Part shown: positions 35,243-46,748 of the stretch, piece by piece
Layout of the letters: each line of letters starts with the position of its first letter
Position numbering within the stretch: the stretch's first letter is position 1
DNA from: Sarcomyxa edulis
Taxonomy: Eukaryota; Basidiomycota; Agaricomycetes; Agaricales; Mycenaceae
Assembly (NCBI GenBank): GCA_009761415.1
Contig: QUOL01000015.1
Span: 496,001 to 560,000, forward strand
Reading direction: 5' to 3'
DNA length: 64,000 nt
Program-made: the position numbers and the translations under genes
The notes under the pieces: model-generated
What the model was told of the DNA's origin: nothing
Database searches by the model: none
Seen by the model: the letters and a program-made list of their open reading frames with translations, nothing else

Positions 35243-37309
35243 ATGTCGACGACAACTTACTCGATTCCATTCGAGACGAGACGCCTTCTTGTTGATGGTA
35301 TCATAAACAATAACTTGCACTCCTCTCTTCCCACTGAAATCCAAGAGGCTGTCGATTCTGTCGAGTTTACTGGAGCTGACCTCCCCGTAATTCCTATTAA
35401 CTGGCGGTTTGCCGAGAGTATCGCTTCTCTCAAGGGATTTCAGGCCTCAATGCTGAACGTATTGCTCAAACGGAAGTATGGAGTTGATTATCAGAAGATA
35501 ATCATCAATACGTGGGTTCTTACAGCTATTCACCAATTTCGAAGCTCATCGAGGTCATATGTTACCTTGTAGCGACCACGCGCAGCTTTTCATCATGTCA
35601 ATCTGGGTCGCTGTCATTGATCCCGAACATAACAAAACGGCAGCCCAAGGATTCCTTGATTCGTCTTTCGTCAAATATTTTCCGAACACCGATAAATATC
35701 GCGCGTTTGACGGCCCTTACCGTCAGGCGTGTAGCAACATATATAAGACAAAGGATAACAGGTTCTTTCACCTGCATGGTAAGTCGACATTATCTTCCTA
35801 TTGTACGAAGCACTCATTCCCAATTCGCAATGATGTCCAGGAAGCTTGGATCCACGCCCATCCCAAGACGCTTTGGGACTTCCCCATGACATGGACTCTC
35901 CAGACGTCCCAGCTGCTAGCGGACTATACCAGTCGAAAGTGTCCCAAATTGACGCTGCAGACTTGGATACTCTAATAAACGATCGCTATCGACAAGCAGG
36001 AACAATTTGTTTATCGAAAGAAGAGTATATCTCTAGTCTTCATGGCCAGGCTAACGCACACGTCGGGCTATACGAAGTGCATTACATTTTTAACGAGAAG
36101 CAAAAGCCCAGCTGGTGGTCGTCACCGAACTTGAAAGCCGGCGAGACTGGACCCGCTGCGAGACCACTTTTCGGGCTGAAGATCATCGATCTCACTCGTA
36201 TCATTGCTTCTCCTGCCATTTCACGTGAACTGGCCGAACTTGGCGCAAGCGTGCTTCGTATCACGTCTCCAAACATTACTGACCTATCCATGCTCAATAT
36301 GGACTTGGGCTGGGGTAAATGGAATGCTAGTCTTGACCTCAAAGTGGGGAAAGACCGGGATACGCTGAGGGATCTCATTCTCGAATCCGATGTGGTCGTC
36401 GACGGCTATCGACCGGGAGTGATGGAGAAATGGGGATTCGGAAAGGAGGATATCCTAAGACTTTTTGCAGGCAAGGATCGCGGCATTATCTATGCTCATG
36501 AGAACTGTTATGTGAGCGCTTTTGTGTCCAATCTAATATCATCCGTTTATCTATACGACGTCCAGGGATGGAACGGGCCATGGTCTTATCGCTCAGGTTG
36601 GCAGCAAATCAGCGATGCAGTCCGTTCTATTTCAATTTCATCAGTATAAATACTTCGGCTGACTCTCAACAATAGAACTGCGGTGTGTCTCTTGCATTTG
36701 GTCAAGCAATGGGAAACAACGAAGCCGTAACTCCAGTCTTCCCAAACTCCGATTTTAAGTAAGGTTCTGGTTGTATACATAACTCGAAATTCGTATTGAC
36801 TTGTTCGCACTTGTTTAGTACCGGTATCAGCGGCGCAGTAGGTGTACTCCAAGCTCTAATCCAGAAGGCGGAAAAAGGCGGGTCTTACGTGGTAGATGTA
36901 CGAAGAATCTATTCATGAACTGTTGCCGTTACTTACTCTAGGATCCTTACAGATCGCGCTGAATTACTATTCCCAATGGCTCGTCAACACTTGCTCGACC
37001 TACCCCGAGGAAATCTGGCAAGCCGTCTGGTCTAAGAACGGCCGTAAGGTGTTTCGGCACCACGATAACATGCAGGTTACTTTACCTGCGCTGATGGGGA
37101 TGTTGAAAGAGAACTCGCCTGGCTTATTCAGACCCGAGTTTTTCGAAGACCGGGAGAACAAGGCGTTGGGAGTGAAAATCAGGACCGTCAAACCTATTTT
37201 GCAGTTCCCGGAAGGATTGGTGAAGATGGGATATAATGTTGGGACAAGGGGAAATGGAATTGATAAGCCTGAATGGCCTAAGGATTTATTGACGGAAATC
37301 CTAGCTTGA
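35243..37309 (+). CDS. CoA-transferase family III (CaiB/BaiF) protein
   Basis: Transfers CoA between carboxylic acids; fungal members are mostly uncharacterised. The start is MSTTTYSIPFETRRLLVDGI. An N-terminal half-domain (GPYRQACSNIYKTKDNRFFH, then WIHAHPKTLWDFP-type text after an intron) precedes the core: PLFGLKIIDLTRIIASPAIS, RELAELGASVLRITSP, then VVVDGYRPGVMEKWGFG. This is the classic CaiB signature. After introns, GWNGPWSYRSGWQQISDA, NCGVSLAFGQAMGNNEA and GISGAVGVLQALIQKAEKGG complete the domain. The end is NYYSQWLVNTCSTYPEEIW to PKDLLTEILA. Six or more short introns are needed. Roughly 550-600 residues, as in fungal two-part family III members. Confidence 0.85.
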
Positions 37310-38072
37310 ATGTCGCAAGGTAGATCGTAATCACCAAACGTTCAATTTCGATTGGTGGCTGTGACAGTGACAATCCACGAAGCACGTGGATATGTCACGT
37401 ACATCTTCAGTCCCACCGGCGAGTTCCGAGTCACCCGGAGTCAACTTCTTCCCTTCTTCCCTTCTCCAATCATGCAGCAGTGCTTGATGATCGGATCGAC
37501 TTGAACATGGGAGAACTGGGAATACAGCCCTCCATCGATGTGGAGGAAATAGGTATGTATCGGAATGCCTATCCCAGTCCTAGCGATTGAATATCTTCTA
37601 GCCAACAGAAACCAGATCTTCTCGAGCCATCAATGATCGAATACTAAGTCTAAGCGATTATAGCGCTGGACCAAAAACTTGTTTTGGCCCTCAGAAGGAC
37701 ATGGTCGCATGTGGCAAGCCCGAGACCATGCTAGAACTTGAAAATCTAGTCGTGGGACCACTTATCGCAGTCGAACGCATCGTAGAATTTCAAAACTACC
37801 TTGCAGTGGCTTCTTGCGAGCTCATAATATGACTGCAAAAGTGCCGATCTCAATATGCTACCCTGAGCGCTCAATACTTGCAAGCGAAGATGTTTCGGAA
37901 GGGCCTGGGGTCTGCCTGGGGTCTGCTTCTTATTCTCGGACCCGTGGAGCACCATCATTTTATCTTTCCTATTTTCCTCAAGCTCGATTTCTGCAGAGCT
38001 TAAAAAACATCGAGGAAGTCGTAGTTGGGGCTCACGAATTCATATTCAGGTCCTGTCCTGTCCTTTCGACAC
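37310..38072. other. Intergenic region upstream of laccase
   Basis: Probable laccase promoter region. A short tandem duplication (cctggggtctg twice) lies near 37906-37926. A CACGTG-type core (agcacgtgg) occurs near 37382. A minus frame at 37746-37958 has no motif. Confidence 0.45.
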
Positions 38073-41017
38073 GATGCTCTTTCTTCGCCCCACATTCATT
38101 TCTCTAGCGTTCTCCCTTGGTGCTTTTGCCACGCTTGGTCCTGTCGCCGACCTGCACATTGTCAATGCTAACATCTCTCCCGATGGTTATACGCGCTCGT
38201 GAGTAGGCGTTTTATGATCTGTATCGCAGTGCTGATGATTTGTGGCTCTAGAGCCGTTCTCGCCGAAGGAACATTTCCCGGGCCCGTTATCGTTGGCAAA
38301 AAGGTCGGATGCCATCCATGTAACACGAGATAGAAGATTCATATAAGTGTTATTCTGTCTAGGGCGACAATTTCCAAATCAATGTCATTGATGATCTCAC
38401 CGATAGTACCATGGTATCTTTCATTCCGTCGCTTCATATATGCACCTGCTAATTCTATACTGGAACAGCTCATGAGCACATCTGTCGTGAGTATTTCCGT
38501 CCACGTTGTTCTTACAGGTCTGAATATCTTGAAATCATTTTAGCACTGGTTCGTCTCGCTTTTTCAGATAATTCCCAAACATATTTAGTTCTTGACATGC
38601 AGGCATGGTCTTTTCCAACATACCACCAATTACAACGACGGGCCAAGTTTTGTACGCTGATTATTTCCTCCACATATACTCATACTAATTTGCATAACGT
38701 CTTCACCTGGAAGGTCAATCAATGGTTAGTTCGAATCACATTAGCCTTGTTTCTTTCGCTGATCATACACATGACAGTCCAATCGCGAAAGGGGACTCTT
38801 ATCTCTACAATTTCAACGTCCCGGACCAGGTGAATCTCTCATCACTTCGCGAAATGAGTAATACTCATATTTTTTGGTAGGCTGGGACCTTCTGGTACCA
38901 CTCCCACTTATCTACACAATATTGTGACGGCCTGCGAGGTGAGATCTAGGTCTGAACTCTGTGTGTTTCATGATGTCTTGACCTAGGTTTATAGGCGCTT
39001 TGGTTGTATACGATCCAGCCGATCCCCATGCTTCTCTTTACGATGTAGATGATGAAAACACAATCATTACTCTAGCTGATTGGTACGTAACGTCAGAAAT
39101 GTCCTCGTTTTTGATGCCTATACTGATTTGTTCTCCAGGTATCGTACGTGATTCAAATTCTCCGTTTTGTTTTACTGGTGTTTGACGCATCTACTGCTGA
39201 AGACGTCGTAGCACCAACAGCTGGAGCCGCCCCGTAAGTGAGGTATGCAACCTGAAAGTTGTCTCGTCTGACACAGTTACTACAGACGCCCAGCTGCGAC
39301 TCTTATCAATGGATTGGGTCGTTATACCAATGGCCCGGCTTCACCCCTCGCGGTAGTGAATGTGGTATATGGAACCCGTTATCGTTTCCGCTTGGTCGCC
39401 ATCTCTTGCGCCCCGAACTTCGTATTTTCTATTGACTCTCACACGTTCAGTGTGATTGAGGCTGATGGGGTATGTTCTAATCTGCCGTTATTGTTGTTCC
39501 ACTCCGAACATCTCTTGTCCAGGTCAATGTGACTCCATTGGTGGTGGACTCCATCCAGATTTACGCCGGACAACGTTATTCGATTGTTGTGCGTCTGATT
39601 GTTTACGTCTTCCGATTGGTGTTCTGATCCTGCGTCTAGTTGAACGCGAACCAGACCATTGGAAACTATTGTGAGAGTCTACGACACATTTTCCAAAAAC
39701 TTCTTCAATAACTCTCATGTAGGGATTCGTGCGCTTTCGAACGCCGGGCCCAGTACGTTTTTGGGAGGTCTCAATTCAGCAATCCTAAGATATACTGGCG
39801 CAACGATAGAAGACCCTACAACTCTCGCAGGTCTATCTTTGAACCCGTTGCAAGAACAAGATCTCGCAGTAAGTATGATTTGGAACGGGTTGACGGTGTA
39901 TCTTCGCTCACCTTCTCATTACCAGCCCCTCGTTAGAGCTCCTGCTGTAAGTCATTCTGAAGAGAAAGAGATGATGAGCCTCACGATTTTCCAATCAGCC
40001 CGGTGCCCCTAATCTCGATGGAGCCGATGTTAGCTTGAACCTCGCTCTCGGATTTGTATGCACCAGTCTTTCATAGCTTACTCGTTATCGACTCAGTAGT
40101 ATTTTCTTCAGAGCGGCGGGGCTTTCACGATCAACGGTGTATCCTTTGTTCCTCCTACCGTACCCGTTCTCCTTCAGATTCTCAGTGGCGCCTCCGATGC
40201 AGGTAACCACTCCGTTTTGGATGTGTCCTTTGTGTTTCTGATCTCGTTGGCTTTCCAGCATCGCTCTTGCCATCTGGATCTATCTATACCCTTCCTCCAA
40301 ACAAAACGATCCAGATATCGATGCCCGGGCTTGCATTGGGTGGTCCGGTGAGTATCTTGACTTGTCGTAAAGTTCACTTTTCGACAATCACTGATATAAC
40401 TCAAAGCATCCCTTCCATCTGCATGGTCATACTTTCTCTGTCATCCGTAGTGCTGGAAGTGAGACCTATAACTACGCCAACCCACCACAAAGAGATGTGG
40501 TCTCCGTGTATGTCCTCGACACGGTCACACTCTCCATTCTTGTTTTGACCTCTGGCTTCTTTCTACAGTGGGAGCCCTCTCGACAATGTGACGATTCGTT
40601 TTGTCACTGACAATAGTGTAAGCTGAATTTTGCTGATCATTCGAAGTTTGTACCTAACTCGTACTCTCACTCAGGGTCCGTGGTTTTTGCATTGGTAAGT
40701 CCATCCAGAGGATCGCGTCAAATTACCGCTGACAGATTCCGACGAACAGCCACATCGACTGGCATCTTGAGGCGTGAGTAGATATTCTTCGATCCCAGTC
40801 AAGCAATCGCTCATTCACGTTCGATTTCCTTCAGTGGCTTTGCCATTGTCTTTGCAGAGGACACGGTTAGCACTGCTTCTGCCAACCCTGTGTCGGGTGA
40901 GTGTCTCAGTTCATGGACTTGTTAGAATCCTCACTCATGTATGGTTTAGCTGCTTGGAAGGACTTGTGTCCAAAGTACAATGCTCTCAACCCTTCTGACC
41001 TTGGAGGCGCGGCTTAG
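38073..41017 (+). CDS. Laccase (secreted multicopper oxidase)
   Basis: Oxidises phenols with reduction of O2 to water; extracellular. The start [19 protein letters not shown] is a clear signal peptide. All four copper signatures are intact when spliced: [36 protein letters not shown], and [14 protein letters not shown]. The residue ten positions after the T1 Cys is Phe, the type linked to high redox potential. [14 protein letters not shown] requires the acceptor at about 39209. The gene is cut by about 20 tiny introns, and two exons are extremely small: 18 nt at 38469-38486 and 5 nt at 38544-38548, the latter carrying the first HW. The end is [16 protein letters not shown]. Multiple N-x-S/T sites fit glycosylation. 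A role in lignin, melanin or fruiting-body pigment cannot be told from sequence. Confidence 0.93.
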
Positions 41018-41553
41018 CTGTTTTTGACTCCGGCTATCGTCCTTTCGTGTCGCAAAGTACATACTACTCATCACGTATACTTTATTCTACAGCATCTGCT
41101 AGTCAACACCGTCGGGGATACCCGCCGAGGAATATAGACTTAAAGGTCTACCAGGAGTCCGAGTCTTGAGCGCGGAGCACAACAATTTTGTCACGTTACT
41201 GTGTTTTGACCGCGGACTCTCGGCTGAGGGCCGATCTCCGACTCTTCAAGCTCCTCAATTTATCCCTCACAAGTCATCCAAGGCATTCGCCTCAATCTTC
41301 CACTTTTCGAAGCCAAAAAAATCAAATAAACTCGGAGGCTTGATATAGGCAAGACACTTATTAGTATTTGTTCTTCAGTGCGGAAGCCCTTGTCCGGATG
41401 ATGGTCTATGACATAGCGAAGACAACCTAGATTTTGGGCTAAGTACGCGTCATCATCAGTTATGTATCGAGCGAGATAAGTGTACCTGTACAAAGCAGAG
41501 ATCGACCCAAGATTTTATGAAGCCAAGTTATCCAGGACGTACCCAATTCAAGT
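41018..41553. other. Convergent intergenic region
   Basis: 3' flanks of laccase (+) and of the hypothetical gene on -. No coding frame supported. Confidence 0.45.
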
Positions 41554-42358
41554 CTATTCTTCGACCAAGTCTGCGTCGTGTTCTTTACCCGTGCTGTCAT
41601 TCTCTTCGCTCTCCTCGTCATCGACCCATCTCGTGAACAGAGAGATCGTCTCGGGAAACCAGGTATTGATTCCATACTTTGAGAGATGATTCGATATTGC
41701 CTTTATCTTTACGACTGACTGTTTGATTTCCAAGATGAAGGAGGCACCCTCCACTGCCTTTCGAGCTTTGGCCACATCAATCAGAGCAGAATCAACGGCT
41801 TTATCGAATTGCTTCCTCTCGCCGTACCCGCTTCCTTTCGGAGTATACAGAGCACGGAGACTGTTCTCAGCAAGATGCAAAAGGAAGTCGTAGGCCATTT
41901 TATCGGCTTCGTGACACGTAAAGGCCCGTATATTTTGTGCCCCTTCGATGAAAGGGTTCATAATTTGAGCATAATCGTCCGATGTGATGTGGCCGTATTT
42001 GATCTTTGCATCTCTATCAAGGCGATTAGTGGCTTCTCTGACTTGAGCACGAAGAGAACGCTCGTAAGCTTTCATCGATTCGCTCAAACGCGTATTGATC
42101 AACGCTGTGACTGTCGGATTGATGAGGGGGTCATCGAGCAAGTCGAAGACCAGTTTAACGAAGTCCGGTTGCGTCAAATGTGGAACCAACGTTCTGACGT
42201 CTGGAAGTTGGTTATCTACGTGAAATCGTTATAATCAGTGGCAGTATTTACGAAACAGCACAACTAGCTAGACATTTCAACTAATTTTTCGGGGACGCAC
42301 CTGCAGGTGATGTTCCGGCCACTTGAGGGTCTTGAGGCTCAGTATCTAACGATTTCAT
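41554..42358 (-). CDS. Hypothetical helical protein, 239 residues
   Basis: Two exons (42301-42358 and 41554-42215) join exactly in frame: MKSLDTEPQDPQVAGTSPAD, then NQLPDVRTLVPHLTQPDFVK. The protein is almost wholly alpha-helical and charged (LVFDLLDDPLINPTVTALIN, SMKAYERSLRAQVREATNRL, KQFDKAVDSALIDVAKARKA), and ends in an acidic tail (DDEESEENDSTGKEHDAD). No domain is recognised. It sits divergently 410 bp from the first kinase-like gene, so the two may share a promoter region. Confidence 0.6.
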
Positions 42359-42768
42359 CCTTTTTGCGATTTTCGAGATGAAGCGACAAGGGGATCGATC
42401 ACCTTCAAGTTGCGAGAACTGAGAAGTTCCGCTCGCCGACGCTCGGCAACTCGGCGCGTGCCATGTTTTGCTACACCGTGCGCGTGACCGCGTGACCCTC
42501 AAATTTCGTGTCAAGTTGTCAACATGAACTCGAGAAAAACGTTGAAGAAACGTGTCGTGAAGACTCGGTGGAATCTGTTTTGGAACTCATCAAAGAACGG
42601 ACGGTCTTGGTGCGGGATTTATCAACTTGCGGTCTTCATTGCTTACATGTTGTCATTGAATTGTAGACTCCAATCCACGTAGAGGGAAAGGTACTGGCAC
42701 TGGCATTCCCAAGCCATCCCAATTGGTTTGCTCTGTCAACTTCTTGCAACCGTTCTATCTGCTGCACG
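42359..42768. other. Divergent promoter region
   Basis: Lies between the helical hypothetical (-) and the first kinase-like gene (+). No gene supported. It presumably drives both. Confidence 0.45.
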
Positions 42769-44209
42769 ATGGCCCCATTGTGTCAATACGACCATTTTAC
42801 AGTATGGTCTTTCCAGAACGATAGAGATCATCCTATACTGCTCATCCGAACCTCTGATGGAGTGGGTATGTGCATCATTTTTGGGACTGGACGCGAACAT
42901 CTACGGTTGGGACTACAGTATACACCCGGGAACGGTTTCGATGCTGCTCTTGAGCTTGCACGTAACGTACCATCCCGCACTGTCTTCATGCAGCCTCAGA
43001 CCGCGCAGCCCATTCCTTGCTTGATAAACCCGGACGATTTTCCTGAACCTTTTCTCGGGCTAGTTTCTCCACATCCCAAACTGCCGATACTCGATAAGCC
43101 AAGCTTGTTCATCTGCCCAAACTTTCTCTCCTCGAGAAGAGTTGAGCCCGTGCAGCTTAGTTCGGGAGGGATTCCGTACGTCTTCAAATCTTCTCACTAT
43201 AATGGCAATGGCTTGCAGAATCTGCAAGCGGAAGTCAACAATTACGTTGAACTTTGCGATTCGTTGTACATCCTTCCCGTTCGAGGTCTCGTTCGCTGCG
43301 ATGACTGGTCCTTCGAGCTTTCCCACTCTGGTGCACCAAACCCCGTCCAGAGACGTGCAATTTGTGGGTTTTTGATGCCGTTCTGTGGAGCCCATTCTAT
43401 GTTGTGGTATCCCAAAGAATGGACATCCTTTGAGAAGGAGGTGCTCGCCGTCGCTCTTCTCGATGCCGTCTTAGATATTGAGCTCCGTGGAGTCAATCTC
43501 TCCGATCTCAAGGGTGCCAATGTACTCGTAACACCCCGAGGATTGCGACTCATCGACATCGACGCCCGTACAGTGACCTTCAGATTCCATAGCCCCTTCA
43601 CCCGCAGAGGTAGTGTTGCTACTGTCTACAACTTCGGCAGGACCCTGTCGGAACTGTTCTCGGAGGAACAGCCGTCGGGTGACCCAGACGCAGGAACCTC
43701 TGTTAAAGGCACTACTCCAGTGATGCGGGAATTAATCTTGTTATGCTGTCAGCCCACAAGGTACAACTCCATGAAAGACCTGTACGATGCTACGTTCGAG
43801 ATGCTTCGGCCCATACGAAGCCGAACTGACATCACTGTTTCGACCCTTGCTGAGTTACGCAACACTCGCCTACGTATGCAAGCACAGTCGTTTCAGGAAG
43901 CTTGGCTTGGTTGTAGTGACGACATTACTAGTTGGGATCCCGACTTCAAGGAACAAAAGGTTCGTTGTTGTTATACATATTCTACTTCATTTCAACGGTT
44001 CGTTTAGTGATTTCTCGATTTAGTTCACAAATGTCCGCTCTTTCGATACTGGCAAGTACTGCCAGACAATATGGTGTACCAACTTCAACCAACCTGTGGT
44101 GCGTACTTGTAGCTAGTATCAGGAGTTTCTGCTCACTATATCTCGCCCGTAGGAGCATTGCAAGCATCTTAGCCATATACATCCTGTTTATGAAGCCACA
44201 ATGATATGA
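42769..44209 (+). CDS. Atypical protein-kinase-like protein A with Cys/His tail (tandem paralogue 1)
   Basis: Three exons (42769-43959, 44024-44098, 44153-44209) give 440 residues. About 130 residues of unknown type come first (GVGMCIIFGTGREHLRLGL, GNGFDAALELARNVPSRTV). A degenerate kinase fold follows. YVFKSSHYNG has the ATP-binding Lys and LQAEVNNYVEL the alpha-C Glu. LLDAVLDIELRGVNLSDLKG, then ANVLVTPRGLRLIDID, hold the catalytic Asp-x-Lys-x-x-Asn loop and a DFG-like Asp, though HRD and DFG are both altered. The last two exons encode YCQTIWCTNFNQPVEHCKHL and SHIHPV, a C-x4-C-x9-C-x4-H-x-H pattern that may bind zinc. It shares order, intron positions and tail with the gene at 45125. I know no named family; activity is undecided. 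Confidence 0.7.
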
Positions 44210-45124
44210 CATTCCATGGCACTGAACGAGATGTATCGAACTGCATTAGTTGAGTACGCCAGCCAGTCTTCAATCTTTAGACTGTTTGCGTTTTTGTGCC
44301 ATTGAATCATCTTCCAGTCCTGTGATCATTCGAAAAACGGCGTTGTCGATGATGATGTCTTTGAAGGCCATCCTCCACTTCGAATATATTCATCGGTGGA
44401 AGGACTAACCATATTGGTGCGGTACAATCCAATTCGCGGTTTGTTCACGGTCTCCATTTGGTCCCTGCGTGACAACAGCTTCCTCCCGCCTCCTAGCCGT
44501 CTCCAGCTGCGTAACTGTCTCTCGAGTTGTTCTCGAGATAAGCACCGCCGTGTAACTATCCGTCCGGACTCCGGGCCTGCCTGGTCAGAGCCCTCTACAC
44601 CGAAGAGAGCCCTCGGTAGATCTTTTGAGCGGACCAAGGCGTACGCGTCGAACGGTCCCGTCGCGACGCAGCACTTTAGCAGATCTGATTAAAAGTCCTG
44701 ACGCGGAGTGGATAAGCTTGAAGCATGAAGCCTATATAAGAAACGGCCCAACTGGATGCACAAGTCTGATGTGCCAGCGTTTCGGACATAAATATGAGAA
44801 TACGCCGCAGTCAACACAAAAATCAAGAGCAAAATGGAAGGACGCGTATCAAAAAAGCCACTGAAATCGTCGTCTTCATTCCAGCAATCCCATGAGCTAT
44901 AGCTAGACCTGGACTGGTTGCTTTCGTGATGGGACTGAGGATTTGGCTTTTCCGAACGGAGGAGGACTTGACTCTTGAGGGCCTCGCAGAAAGATCACGA
45001 CACAGCCACGCACTCCGCTCTTTTTCACGTTACAACTCCAGGTCTCTAGTCTCTAATTCTCTGGGACTCTGGGACTCTGGAACTCTGTTATCACTAGTCA
45101 GAGCTTGGCTAGAGTGCATCGACA
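44210..45124. other. Intergenic region between the two kinase-like paralogues
   Basis: About 0.9 kb. Frames on both strands at 44326-44700 overlap and show no motif. A short direct repeat (gggactct about three times near 45063-45080) lies just before the second paralogue. Confidence 0.4.
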
Positions 45125-46617
45125 ATGCCCCCATTGAAAGAAACTGCCGATTTCAGTATATTGGAGCTCGAACGCACCTATGAGCGCAATACAGTGCTGC
45201 TCCGGATGGCGGACGGCTTGGGTGTATGCGTCGTATTCGAGAACAAGCGAGACAATCCGCTTGGAGTGGCATATAGGCTTGGAGTGGCATATAGGCTTGG
45301 AGAGCCTAATGGCTTTGATGCTGCCGTCCAGTACGCACGAAACATTCCGTCTCACACAGTCCTCATACATCCTGATTCCATGGAATTGATACCATGGACA
45401 GTACGACTGGAGGATCGCCCGGAGTCCTTTCCCGGAATACTCTCCCCTCACCCTGATGTACCCGTCTTCGAAGAAAAAAATCTGCGCTTCGTAGAGACCC
45501 TCAAAGACAACCTCTATGGCCTAACCAAAGTCTCTGTCGTGCAGCTTGGAGACGGTTCAGACGACCTTTATGTCTATAAATCGTGCCACTCCAGTACCAG
45601 TTTACCGTCATTGCAAGACGAAGCCAATACTTACATTAAACTTCGAGAGTCCCCCTACATTCTTCCGCTTCGAGGTCTCGTACGCTGCGATGAATGGTCC
45701 ATCGAGTTCAATGAATCTAATGTTCCGATCGCTGTCCAGAAGGGTGTGTTCTGTGGGATTTTACTGCCTTTCTGCGGTGACCATTCGATTCTGTGGTTCC
45801 CGAATGAATGGAGGTGTTCCGAAAAAGAGATGCTGGCTGTCGCTCTTATTGACGCTGTCTTGGACATTGAACGCCGTGGGGTCAATCTCTGTGACCTCAA
45901 GGGTCTTAACATACTCTTGACACCTCGAGGCTTACGCATCATCGACCTAGATTCACTCACCACGACTGCGGGCTACGGATATTACGGATATATCAATGAT
46001 CCTCTCAAACAAACAGTTTACAATCTCGGTATTGCATTGGCAGAACTTTTCTCAGAGACAGGACCTCTCGAACACAAGTTAGGGGCATCCATGTACGCAG
46101 GTACCAGTCCAGTCATGAAGGATCTCATTACAGGTTGCACTAGTACTCGTGAAGCCGAGTTTAGTTCCATGGAGGACCTCTACGAAAAAACGCTCAAGAT
46201 GCTCCGACCTATACAATCTCGCACCCGCATTTCTGTCTCTTCCCTTGCCGAGTTACGGTACTCTCGCATTCGAATGCAGACTCAGCTGTACAACGAGGCT
46301 TGGTTGGGACTTTCATCCCCTGACAAAGCCTGGTATCCCAATTTTGGAAACGAAAGGGTTTGTCATTCGAGCTCTCTCGGATGCTTATGCTTCGATTCTG
46401 ATCCTTTCTTTTCTTGACCCAGTCTCCCAAGTTTATTCGGTTCAAATTCCTCCGTAAACCGAGCAAGTGTTGTCAGGTCATCTGGTGCTCAAACTTTGGT
46501 TGGTCCCTTGTGAGTATCAAGGTGTTTATCTATCGTCATCCTTGTAACTATCTTCCGCAGGAGGCTTGTAAGACTGCCGATCATTCTCATCCAGTTGACC
46601 GGCTTCTAGCCTCATAA
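45125..46617 (+). CDS. Atypical protein-kinase-like protein B with Cys/His tail (tandem paralogue 2)
   Basis: Three exons (45125-46357, 46423-46509, 46561-46617) give 458 residues. It is collinear with the gene at 42769: GVCVVFENKRDN, GFDAAVQYARNIPSHTV, LYVYKSCHS (Lys), LQDEANTYIKL (Glu), PYILPLRGLVRCDEWSIEF, LIDAVLDIERRGVNLCDLKG, NILLTPRGLRIIDLDS. The third exon is exactly 57 nt in both genes. The tail CCQVIWCSNFGWSLEACKTA then DHSHPV repeats the C-x4-C-x9-C-x4-H-x-H spacing, although the residues between differ. An 18-bp in-frame tandem duplication doubles LGVAYR near the N-terminus. The paralogues look roughly half identical by eye, so the duplication is not recent, and keeping the frame, Lys, Glu, Asp and Cys/His set implies selection. 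Confidence 0.72.
45260..45302 (+). repeat. In-frame 18-bp tandem duplication inside paralogue B
   Basis: The unit cttggagtggcatatagg occurs at 45260-45277 and 45278-45295, followed by a partial third copy (cttggag). The two full units are identical, so the duplication is recent or an expandable microrepeat. It adds six residues (LGVAYR). Confidence 0.9.
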
Positions 46618-46748
46618 GTCAAAGTACGATCCTATTAGCCTCACGATGTTGAGCTCGATGCTACAAGCCTACGACAAAGGACGGACTTGGGGCCACATGT
46701 GTTCGTATCCAGTTACAGAAATACAAGTTGTACACACTTTCGATGAAG

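Noticed and set aside
44326..44700. Possible gene between the kinase-like paralogues
   Set aside because: Frames on both strands overlap with no motif; no similarity to either paralogue seen.
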